Below are positions 30,961 through 38,092 of a DNA stretch of 45,340 nt, piece by piece. How positions within the stretch are numbered: position 1 is the first letter of the stretch; each line of letters starts with the position of its first letter. The stretch covers positions 1 to 45,340 of the forward strand of contig VAYM01000115.1 in NCBI GenBank assembly GCA_005884945.1, written 5' to 3'. The notes beneath the pieces were generated by a model, which was given only the letters and a program-made list of their open reading frames with translations, was not told the DNA's origin and did not search any database. The position numbers were made by a program, and so were the translations under genes. This DNA comes from Actinomycetota bacterium. GTDB taxonomy: Bacteria > Actinomycetota > Thermoleophilia > Gaiellales > Gaiellaceae.

Positions 30961-31838
30961 CCTGGCAGTTCACGCTCACGGGTTTGCTGATCGGCGCGCT
31001 CGTCGGCCTGACCGGCATGGGCGGCGGCTCGCTGCTGACGCCGATCCTCGTGATCGTGTTCGGATTCAAGCCGACGTACGCCGTCGGCACGGACATCCTG
31101 CACGGAGCCGTCTTCAAGTCCTTCGGCGCGGCGCGGTGCCGCCAGCTCGGCACCGTGCACGCGCGGCTGGCGGGGTGGATGTTCCTCGGCTCCGGGCCGA
31201 TGTCGCTCGGGGGCGTCGCCGTTGCGAGCGCGCTCGGAGACGGCGCTCAGAAGACCGAGGGCTACGCGGTCGGCGGCGCTCTCGTCCTCGGCGGCATCGG
31301 GCTGGTTGCTAAGACGTTCGTGAAGGGCGGCGTGCAGCCCAGCGACGCCCCGTTCATCCTCCAGCGGCGAGACAGGGTCCGCACGACGCTAATCGGCGCG
31401 GTGTTCGGGTTCGTCGTCGGCCTGACGTCCGTCGGGAGCGGGACGTTCTTCGGCTTGATCATGGTGATGATCTATCCGCTGACGATTCCGAAGATCGTCG
31501 GGACGGACATCTTCCACGCCGCCGCGCTGCTCTGGGTCGCGGGCATGGGACACCTCGTTCGCGGGAACGTCGACCTGCACGCGATCGCGTGGTTGCTGCT
31601 CGGCTCGGTGCCGGGCGTGCTGATCGCGAGCAAGTTCACCGTCAAGATTCCCGACGACGTGCTGCGCCTCGGCCTTGCCCTCGTGCTCTCGCTGAGCGGG
31701 CTGAAGCTCCTGAACGTCCCCGGGGCGAACTGGATCATCGCGTGCGGGCTCGGGCTCGGAGGCGTCGCGCTGGCGACCTACGGGGTCAGGGCGCGGGTCG
31801 GCCGTCCGCGTCCCGCACCAGCCGGCAGCTTCGACTAG
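30957..31838 (+). CDS. TauE/SafE family membrane transporter, probable sulfate or sulfite permease
   Basis: 293 aa, about eight membrane helices in two repeated halves: GALVGLTGMGGGSLLTPIL and FVVGLTSVGSGTFFGLIM, each followed by GTDI (VGTDILHG, VGTDIFHA), the family hallmark. Known members move sulfite, sulfoacetate or other sulfur oxyanions. ATG 30957 overlaps the sat stop, so it is the fifth gene of the sulfur operon. Direction of transport is not shown by sequence: with sat-cysC-cysH it could import sulfate, or export excess sulfite or sulfolactate. Confidence 0.88.
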   Translation: MTWQFTLTGLLIGALVGLTGMGGGSLLTPILVIVFGFKPTYAVGTDILHGAVFKSFGAARCRQLGTVHARLAGWMFLGSGPMSLGGVAVASALGDGAQKTEGYAVGGALVLGGIGLVAKTFVKGGVQPSDAPFILQRRDRVRTTLIGAVFGFVVGLTSVGSGTFFGLIMVMIYPLTIPKIVGTDIFHAAALLWVAGMGHLVRGNVDLHAIAWLLLGSVPGVLIASKFTVKIPDDVLRLGLALVLSLSGLKLLNVPGANWIIACGLGLGGVALATYGVRARVGRPRPAPAGSFD

Positions 31839-31846
31839 GCGCTCTC

Positions 31847-31852
31847 TACACT
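31847..31852 (+). promoter_or_regulatory. Leaderless -10 hexamer of the beta-propeller gene
   Basis: TACACT ends 7 nt before GTG 31860; only 21 nt separate this gene from the sulfur operon. Confidence 0.5.
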
Positions 31853-31859
31853 GGCGCGG

Positions 31860-33236
31860 GTGCGTCGCCTGCTGATCGCGCTCGTGGCGCTTGTCGTGCT
31901 CGCAGGCGGTGCGGCTTCAGCGCTCTGGTACTACCACCAGAAGACGCCCGTGCACAACAAGCGGGGCTCGTCGACGATCGAGTTCGTCACGACGGCGCCG
32001 GCGGTCAAGAAGCGCCCGCAGAAGCTCATCGAGACGGTGCCCTGGCCCCTCTACGGCTACGACGCCGCTCGCACTCACGACCCCATCCAGTTCAAGTTGC
32101 GCCCGCCGTACCGCAAGATCTGGACGCTGCGCGCCGGCAACATCGTCGAGTTCCCGCCTGTCGTCGGCTACGGGCTCGTGTTCGTCAACCAGTTCCGGGG
32201 CCGCTTCTTCGCCGTGAACGCGGCGACGGGGAAGCGGCAGTGGCGCAAGCACTTCCTCCACTGCGCCGCGGCCTCACCGGCAATCGGCAAGGACATCGTC
32301 TACCAGGCGTACATGCAGCCGTATCCGTGCAACCGCTTTCCGCGCACGCAGAGGGGATTCATCGCGGCGATCCTGTTCCGCTCGAAGAAGCGCGGCATCC
32401 TCTTCCATCGCGGCAAGGTCCTCTGGCGGTTTCAGACCGGTGCGGTCGAGTCGTCGCCGTTACTCGTCAACGGAACCCTCTACTTCGGCTCATGGGACCA
32501 CCACCTCTATGCACTCGACGTGCGCGAGCGCTCGCATCCCCGGCTGCGCTGGCGTGTCGACCTCGGGTCGGAGGTGAACAGCTCGCCCGCGTACGCAAAC
32601 GGCATGGTCTACGTCGGCACCGACGGGGGCAATCTCTACGCGCTCGACGCACGCACCGGGCGCGTGCGCTGGCGCTCGTCCTCGTTCTCGGGCTTCCTGC
32701 ACGGGCGCGAGTACTTCTATGCCACGCCGACGCTGGCGTACGGCCGGGTGTACATCGGAAACACGGACGGGACGCTCTATGCCTTCGGCGCGCGCACGGG
32801 GCATCTCCTGTGGGCGCGGCACGCGGGTTCGTACGTCTACACCGCGGCGGCGGTCTGGCGGCGCGAGGTGATCATCGGGACGTACGACGGCAACCTGGTC
32901 GCCTACAACGCGGCGACCGGTGACGAGCTCTGGCGCCACCCCGCGCCCGCGGCGATCCACGGCGCGCCCACGGTTCTCGACGGGCTCGTGTACTTCTCCA
33001 CGTGCAGCGGTTGCGGGTCGCACGGGTCGCGGCACGCCAAATCCGGCCCGCGCGGCACGTACGCCGTCGACGCGCGGAACGGTCGGCTCGTCTGGACGTT
33101 CCCGGACGGTCAGTATTCGCCCGTGGTGGCGGACTCGGAGCGGATGTACCTCGTGGGACGGACGCACGTGTACGGCTTCGTCCCGGCCTCGAAGTACCGC
33201 GCGTACGTCAAGAAGTACTTCCCGCGGCGTCGATGA
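31860..33236 (+). CDS. Membrane-anchored PQQ-like beta-propeller protein
   Basis: 458 aa. An N-terminal membrane helix or signal anchor (LLIALVALVVLAGGAASALW, 4-23) is followed by seven or so WD/PQQ-type blades, each with a pattern such as LYALDARTGRVRWR, LYAFGARTGHLLWA or LVAYNAATGDELWR. A CSGCGS insert near residue 382 is unusual for the fold. No PQQ-binding disulfide or dehydrogenase domain is seen, so it is more likely a scaffold (as in BamB) than an enzyme. GTG 31860 has TACACT 7 nt upstream. It overlaps the next gene (ATGA), an Ig-like secreted protein, so both may form one cell-surface complex. Confidence 0.82.
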   Translation: MRRLLIALVALVVLAGGAASALWYYHQKTPVHNKRGSSTIEFVTTAPAVKKRPQKLIETVPWPLYGYDAARTHDPIQFKLRPPYRKIWTLRAGNIVEFPPVVGYGLVFVNQFRGRFFAVNAATGKRQWRKHFLHCAAASPAIGKDIVYQAYMQPYPCNRFPRTQRGFIAAILFRSKKRGILFHRGKVLWRFQTGAVESSPLLVNGTLYFGSWDHHLYALDVRERSHPRLRWRVDLGSEVNSSPAYANGMVYVGTDGGNLYALDARTGRVRWRSSSFSGFLHGREYFYATPTLAYGRVYIGNTDGTLYAFGARTGHLLWARHAGSYVYTAAAVWRREVIIGTYDGNLVAYNAATGDELWRHPAPAAIHGAPTVLDGLVYFSTCSGCGSHGSRHAKSGPRGTYAVDARNGRLVWTFPDGQYSPVVADSERMYLVGRTHVYGFVPASKYRAYVKKYFPRRR

Positions 33237-33895
33237 GACGCTGGGGGCCGATCGTCATCGTCGTCGTTCTGCTGTCCGCGACCGCGGTCGCGTTCGCGAC
33301 GACGGAGCGGCAGAAGCTCGAGAAGACGCCGTTCTCCGTGCGGCAGGTGACGCGCGCGTTCTCGCCCAAGCGAGCGGCGGCGACGATCCGCCTGCGCCTG
33401 TTCCATCCGCATCTCGTCACAGTCGAGATCCTCGGCGCTCGCGATCGCCCGATCGCGACGCTCGTCCGCGAGCAGCGGGTCGAGCCGGGGACGGTGGAGT
33501 TCCACTGGCACGCGACCGCGCCGGACGGTGTGTACACGCCGCGCGTGACGCTCGACACCGGGCGGGAGTTCACGCTCCCGAACCAGATCGTCGTCGACTC
33601 CGTTGCGCCGACGGCGAAACTCGTCTCCTACCGGCCGCACGTGCTGCGACGCAGCGCGAAGCCGAACATCACGATTGCGTACCGGCTGAGCGAGAGCGCC
33701 CATGCGATCGTGTACGTGAACGGTCGTCGTGTCGTCGTGAGCGGAGCGAACAACCGACGCGACAGCGTGAACTGGTCCGTGCGTCGCTTTGGAGTGCGCC
33801 TACGTCCCGGGCGCTACCGGCTGCAGCTCGCGGCCGTCGACCTCGCCGGCAACATCGGTCCGCGCACGCGGGTGTTCGTCGTCCGCGTTCGCTAG
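33233..33895 (+). CDS. Secreted or anchored protein with two Ig-like (FlgD-type) domains
   Basis: 220 aa. A membrane helix (IVIVVVLLSATAVAFAT, 7-23) precedes two beta-sandwich segments: one with the FlgD-like GTVEFHWHATAPDGVYTPRVT, the second from DSVAPTAKLVSYRP to LAAVDLAGNIGPRTRVFVVRVR. ATG 33233 overlaps the beta-propeller stop; the ORF-track start at 33002 is a shadow. No enzyme motif is present. The last 96 bases are antisense to the convergent glycosyltransferase gene, and both reading frames look genuine there, though the transferase tail is the more dispensable one. Confidence 0.72.
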   Translation: MRRWGPIVIVVVLLSATAVAFATTERQKLEKTPFSVRQVTRAFSPKRAAATIRLRLFHPHLVTVEILGARDRPIATLVREQRVEPGTVEFHWHATAPDGVYTPRVTLDTGREFTLPNQIVVDSVAPTAKLVSYRPHVLRRSAKPNITIAYRLSESAHAIVYVNGRRVVVSGANNRRDSVNWSVRRFGVRLRPGRYRLQLAAVDLAGNIGPRTRVFVVRVR

Positions 33896-35176
33896 GAGCG
33901 CCGCCGCGACGATCCCGATCAGCGGCCAGACGAGGTACGACGTCTGGAACACGCGGCTGATGAAGAGCAGGACGAACATCGAGACGGCGAACGAAACGGC
34001 GCCCGTCCACATCCGCGCTTCGCGGCGTTGCTGCCAGAGGAGCCAGACCGTCACCGGAAGCCACATGAGGATCAGCAGCCAGACGAACGGATACGACGAG
34101 TAGCGGTTGTCGACGAGGCCGGCCTTCAGGAAGAGGGACGAGAGGCCGTAGCCGATGATCCGATATGTCGAGCCGCCGTACTGGATCGTGTCGCGCCAGA
34201 GCCCGCCGGGATCCGCGACGAGGAACGGGACGATGCCGACGACGAGCGGCGCGGCGAACGCAACTGCAGCGTTCCGCACCACCGCGCGGGACGGGCGCGT
34301 CGCGAGCAGCATCAGCGCGAGAAACGGGGCCGCGACGAGCGCGAACTGCTTCAGCAGCACCGCGAGGCCGAGCGCCAACGCTGCCCACACGAGCCGGCGG
34401 CGCGAGAGCAACGCGAACGCGAGCAACAGGCACAGGAGCGCCGGCGCGTCCGCCGTCCCGAACCAGACGGCGCGCACGACGAGCGGATTCGCGACGGCGA
34501 CGGTGCCGAGCGCAATTCGTAACGCCAGCGGCCCGCGAAATGCGAGCGCCGCGGCGAACAGCGCGAGCGTGCACAGGAGAACGAAGAAGCGGTAGTCGTC
34601 GAGCGGGTGCGGCAGCACGCCCCAGGCCGCGGCCGTGAGCGGTGTGCCGGGGAAGTACGCGAGGTGGTGGAGCGCGACCTGCTTGCGTCCCACGGGGAAG
34701 CCGGCGGCCGGATACCAGTGCTCGAGACCCGTTCCCGTGTAGTCGCGTCCGTACGGATCGTGGCCGTGACGGATGAGATCGCCTGCGATCTCGATCTGGT
34801 AGGTCGAGTCGTTGTCGTCGTACCAGGGGGCGGTCGCCCGCCGCAGCCCCACTTGCAGCACGACCGCGGGGACGAGCAAGGCGAGCGCCACGAGGACGAC
34901 GAGTGCTGCGAGCACATCGGCGCGCCACGCGCGCCACCGCCGGCCGGCGAGCGCGAAGAGAGCGACGACGAAGCCGGCCACGATCCCGGGCGTCCTGACG
35001 AAGCCGAGGTCCCAGTGCCGGCCCGCCGCTCGGACGAGCGGACCGAGCAGCCCGTGCGGGTGCACGCTCGGCGGATGGAACGGCCACGGATCCGACCCGA
35101 GCTCGGGGACGACGATCGCGACGAGCACGCCGAGCGTCCCGAGGATCACCCAGGCGCCGGGCCGGCCGATCCTCAT
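33800..35176 (-). CDS. Polytopic membrane glycosyltransferase, GT-C fold (GT87-like)
   Basis: 458 aa, about ten membrane helices. The outside loop after helix 3 has YDDNDSTYQIEIAGDLIRHG and DPYGRDYTGTG, an acidic loop like the metal/donor site of GT-C enzymes, which use polyprenyl-phosphate sugars. ATG 35176 overlaps the stop of the ligase-like gene (ATGA); the ORF-track start at 35284 is too early. The C-terminal 30 residues are hydrophilic and are antisense to the Ig-like gene. Placed with an O-antigen-ligase-like gene and a LmbE deacetylase, it probably extends a lipid-linked glycan outside the membrane. The sugar is unknown. Confidence 0.78.
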   Translation of the reverse strand: MRIGRPGAWVILGTLGVLVAIVVPELGSDPWPFHPPSVHPHGLLGPLVRAAGRHWDLGFVRTPGIVAGFVVALFALAGRRWRAWRADVLAALVVLVALALLVPAVVLQVGLRRATAPWYDDNDSTYQIEIAGDLIRHGHDPYGRDYTGTGLEHWYPAAGFPVGRKQVALHHLAYFPGTPLTAAAWGVLPHPLDDYRFFVLLCTLALFAAALAFRGPLALRIALGTVAVANPLVVRAVWFGTADAPALLCLLLAFALLSRRRLVWAALALGLAVLLKQFALVAAPFLALMLLATRPSRAVVRNAAVAFAAPLVVGIVPFLVADPGGLWRDTIQYGGSTYRIIGYGLSSLFLKAGLVDNRYSSYPFVWLLILMWLPVTVWLLWQQRREARMWTGAVSFAVSMFVLLFISRVFQTSYLVWPLIGIVAAALLANADDEHPRARTDVAGEVDGRELQPVAPGT

Positions 35177-36660
35177 CTCGCCGGGACTGCCTCGCGCGGC
35201 TCGGTCACCGCCGGTGCCGGCGGCGGCTCCGCCCGCGCCGGCTTCCAGACGAGGAACGACGACGCGATCCCCAGAACGAGCCACGTGATCGGATCCTCGA
35301 AGAACCCGCTGTACGCCAGCGAATGGACGAAGAGGGCTAAGAAGACCGCGGCGAGCGACAACCCGAGAGCCTGGTGGCGGCGCCGGACGGCGTCGAGCGC
35401 GCGTGCCGCGCCGGCGAGGATCGCGACGTAGAGCAGGAGGCCGACGATGCCGAGCTCGGCCGCGACGGTGAGCGGCGTCGTGTGCGAGACGAAGTTCTGC
35501 AGCGGCCCGAAGTGCGACGCGAGCTTCTGGCTCGCACGCGGCTGTCCGCCGATTCCGACCCCGGCGAGCGGATGGTGCGCGAACACCTTCGCCGTGAGGC
35601 TGATCCGTCGCGAGCGGTCGCTCGTCGCCTTCCGCACGGACGTGTGCAAGACCTTCGTCGCCGCGATGCCGATGGCAACCACCACGACTGCGGCCGAGGC
35701 GATCGCGGCCACCTGGCGCCCGCGACGGTCACCGGCGACGAGCGTGACCGCGAGCAGGACGACGAAGAGCGCGGCGTAGCTCGACTGCGAGTACGAGAAG
35801 TAGAGGCCGGTCCACATCAGGGCCATCAAGGCCGCGGCGAGCAGGACGTCGACCTTCCGCAACCAGACGCAGACGGCGAGCACGGCGATCCCGAGCACGA
35901 CGTGCCGTCCGTACAGGCTCGGATCGCGGAAGAGCGACGTGACGCGGAAGAAGGACGTGTACGTGTTCGAGACCTGCAGGTTGTGCGCGTAGAAGATCAG
36001 CCGGTGCGTCGCCGCCTCGACGATCCCGACGAGGGCGAAGAGCGACGCGAGCCCGACGGCGATCACCCCGAGGATGCGCGGGAGGCGCCCGGTGAACGGC
36101 GCGCGTCCGACGACGGCGACGAGCACTGCGAACGGGAGCAGGAAGTACTCGAGGAGGTTGCGCCCCGAGCCGACGTCCTCCGTCCAGAGCAGCGACAGCG
36201 ACGCCAACGCGAGGAATGCGGCGCTCGGCCAGGCGATCTCGCGCGGAACCGACGGCAACGTCCGACCGGTCAGCGCATCCCACGCGAGCGCAAGCGCCGA
36301 GACGGCGAGCACGAGATACAACGGCAGCAGCCGTCCGAGTTGTCCTCCGTGCGCGACTGCGACGTAGAAGCGGTGGTTGCTGCCGAAGTCGAGCGGAAGC
36401 CGGAACGGCGCGGCGACGGCCGCGAGCGGGATCACGAGCCAGCGTGCGCGACGCAGGAACGCGGCGAGAACGGCGAGGACGACGAATCCGGCGACGCCCG
36501 CGGCAATGAGCTTCGCCGACAGGTTCAGTCCACCGGCGCGCGCGAGCAGCAGCTCCGCCGCGGCGACCGCGACGAGGCCGCCGAGCAGCAGCACGCGCCG
36601 TCCTGGGATGAGGACGGCTACGACGCCGACGGCGCCGAGGATCGCCGCACCGGTAGTCAT
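35173..36660 (-). CDS. O-antigen ligase/polymerase-like membrane protein
   Basis: 495 aa, twelve or so membrane helices and one long outer loop. The WaaL/Wzy-type features are FSYSQSSYAALFVVLLAV and HPLAGVGIGGQPRASQKLASHFGPLQNFVSHTTPL (shortened: HPLAGVGIGG, VSHTTPL), the loop that carries the catalytic His in ligases. Such proteins polymerise glycan units or join them to an acceptor. ATG 36660 was chosen over the ORF-track start at 36732; TATCAT on the minus strand lies 11 nt upstream. It is co-transcribed with the glycosyltransferase gene that follows. Ligase and polymerase cannot be told apart by sequence here. Confidence 0.8.
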   Translation of the reverse strand: MTTGAAILGAVGVVAVLIPGRRVLLLGGLVAVAAAELLLARAGGLNLSAKLIAAGVAGFVVLAVLAAFLRRARWLVIPLAAVAAPFRLPLDFGSNHRFYVAVAHGGQLGRLLPLYLVLAVSALALAWDALTGRTLPSVPREIAWPSAAFLALASLSLLWTEDVGSGRNLLEYFLLPFAVLVAVVGRAPFTGRLPRILGVIAVGLASLFALVGIVEAATHRLIFYAHNLQVSNTYTSFFRVTSLFRDPSLYGRHVVLGIAVLAVCVWLRKVDVLLAAALMALMWTGLYFSYSQSSYAALFVVLLAVTLVAGDRRGRQVAAIASAAVVVVAIGIAATKVLHTSVRKATSDRSRRISLTAKVFAHHPLAGVGIGGQPRASQKLASHFGPLQNFVSHTTPLTVAAELGIVGLLLYVAILAGAARALDAVRRRHQALGLSLAAVFLALFVHSLAYSGFFEDPITWLVLGIASSFLVWKPARAEPPPAPAVTEPREAVPAR

Positions 36661-36676
36661 GGCTCGCGACGATGAT

Positions 36677-37324
36677 ATGAACCGCGCTGTGATCGGAGCT
36701 TGGGAACGTGTGCTGGTGCTCGCGCCGCACACCGACGACGGCGAGTTCGGCTGCGGCGGGACGATGGCGCGGTTGGTGGAGAACGGCGCCGATGTGCGCT
36801 ATGTCGCGTTTTCGATCGCGACGCGATCTTTGCCGGAAGGCTTCGCCCCGGACACGCTGGCGCGCGAGGTCCGGGACGCCACGGCCGAGCTCGGGATCCC
36901 GGAGGCGAAGCTCACGGTCCACGACTTCGACGTGCGGACGTTCCCCGAGCACCGGCAGGGCATCCTCGAGACGCTCGTGGCGCTCTGGGAGGAGTGGAAG
37001 CCGGACGCCGTCTTTCAGCCGTCGCTGCACGACATCCATCAGGATCACCAGGTGATCGCCGCGGAAGGCCTGCGAGCCTTCAAGCGCACGACGATCCTCG
37101 GCTACGAGATCCCGTGGAACAACTTCGATTTCGCGTACCAGGCGTACGTGTCGCTCCAGCAGTCACACGTCGAGAAGAAGGTCGCGGCGCTCGCGAAGTA
37201 CGCGTCGCAGCAACATCGGCGCTACAGCGATCCCGAGTACATCCGCAACGTCGCGCGCACGCACGGCATCAACGTCAACCGCGAGTACGCGGAGGTGTTC
37301 GAGGTCTATCGCGTCGTCGCCTAG
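36677..37324 (+). CDS. LmbE/PIG-L family N-deacetylase
   Basis: 215 aa. The zinc-binding PHTDDGEFGCGG (usual PHPDDxxxGxGG) and HDIHQDHQVIAAEGLRAF are the family's two metal/catalytic sites. Members remove acetyl groups from GlcNAc-linked molecules, such as GlcNAc-inositol in mycothiol synthesis or surface glycans. Three starts are possible: ATG 36659, ATG 36677 and GTG 36689; TATGAA lies 7 nt before the last, which would match the leaderless pattern and leaves VIGAWERVLVLAPH as the N-terminus. It is divergent from the O-antigen-ligase-like gene, so a glycan role is more likely than a mycothiol one. Confidence 0.85.
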   Translation: MNRAVIGAWERVLVLAPHTDDGEFGCGGTMARLVENGADVRYVAFSIATRSLPEGFAPDTLAREVRDATAELGIPEAKLTVHDFDVRTFPEHRQGILETLVALWEEWKPDAVFQPSLHDIHQDHQVIAAEGLRAFKRTTILGYEIPWNNFDFAYQAYVSLQQSHVEKKVAALAKYASQQHRRYSDPEYIRNVARTHGINVNREYAEVFEVYRVVA

Positions 37325-37373
37325 CGGCGGGGGCGGCGGCAGCAGCACGACGCACACGCCTGCTCGACCGACT

Positions 37374-37395
37374 TTGCAACAAGACTGTTAGTTGG
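37374..37395. repeat. Short AT-richer dispersed motif, copy 2 (after the LmbE gene)
   Basis: TTGCAACAAGACTGTTAG in the 88-nt gap between two convergent genes matches the end of asnB (15835-15856, opposite strand) over 14 of 15 bases. The 50 bases around it are much lower in GC than the window. It has AACA/TGTT arms. Confidence 0.35.
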
Positions 37396-37412
37396 AAAGA
37401 ACGGCGTGCAGA

Positions 37413-38072
37413 TCAGTGGCCGCTCGCCGAGAAGTGCATGTAGTCCTTCGTCGAGCCGCTCCAGTCGCCGCCCCAGCCCCAGCCGATCGAGCGGAACGCC
37501 GCGACGACCTTCGGCGTCACCATCCCCGGCCGTAGGCGCGAGCGGTCGAGGTACGGCCGGCTCCGCCTGTCGCGCGTCTGACCGCAGCCGACGTAGGGAT
37601 TCTCCACCGGGTTGAGGTCCACCGCTTCGCCGTAGGCGTGCTCCGACCAGTGGCCGGTGCCGGTGCTCGCCGCGCCCGAGCACGGTGACGCGACCGCCTG
37701 GCGGCATTCGAACGCGTCGCTGACGTCGGTGTCTGACGGTCGTGAGGCCTTCGGCCCGTAGGCGTCCGCGAGCTGCATGTGCCGGATCGGAAAGCGGAGC
37801 GCGTACAGCTTGTTGAACACGCGCGCCAGCGGTTTCGCGACGCGCGCGTTGACGACGAGCCGGCCGCTCTGCGCCCGGTGGTCGAACGACCAGTACGAGA
37901 CGGTGAGCACGCGGAGGCCCGAGAGCGCCACGGGACAGCCGCTGTGCCAGAAAGGCCCCGCGAGCTCCGCTCGTACCGGCGCCGGCACGCGTGCCACCGA
38001 CCAGTGGAACGGCACGGCGGCGAGAACTGCGGTCGAGAGGACGGCGAGACGCAGCACGTCGCCCGCATTCAA
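37413..38072 (-). CDS. M15-family D-Ala-D-Ala carboxypeptidase-like peptidase
   Basis: 219 aa. After a signal anchor (LRLAVLSTAVLAAVPFHW, 7-24), the fold of M15C peptidases appears: SEHAYGEAVDLNPVENPYVG with the zinc His and Asp, and GWGWGGDWSGSTKDYMHF with the last zinc His. These cut peptidoglycan stem peptides. TTG 38072 is the ORF-track start; GTG 38057 is an alternative that keeps the helix. On the minus strand a TTAGAC/ACGTTA region shares the promoter interval with divergent pepF. Cysteines GCP, ECRQ, PCSG and GCGQ suggest outside disulfides. Confidence 0.85.
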   Translation of the reverse strand: MNAGDVLRLAVLSTAVLAAVPFHWSVARVPAPVRAELAGPFWHSGCPVALSGLRVLTVSYWSFDHRAQSGRLVVNARVAKPLARVFNKLYALRFPIRHMQLADAYGPKASRPSDTDVSDAFECRQAVASPCSGAASTGTGHWSEHAYGEAVDLNPVENPYVGCGQTRDRRSRPYLDRSRLRPGMVTPKVVAAFRSIGWGWGGDWSGSTKDYMHFSASGH

Positions 38073-38077
38073 TCGTC

Positions 38078-38083
38078 TAACGT
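38078..38083 (+). promoter_or_regulatory. Possible leaderless -10 hexamer of pepF
   Basis: TAACGT ends 9 nt before ATG 38093, in the 20-nt gap shared with the divergent M15 peptidase gene. Confidence 0.4.
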
Positions 38084-38092
38084 GGCCGAGCG

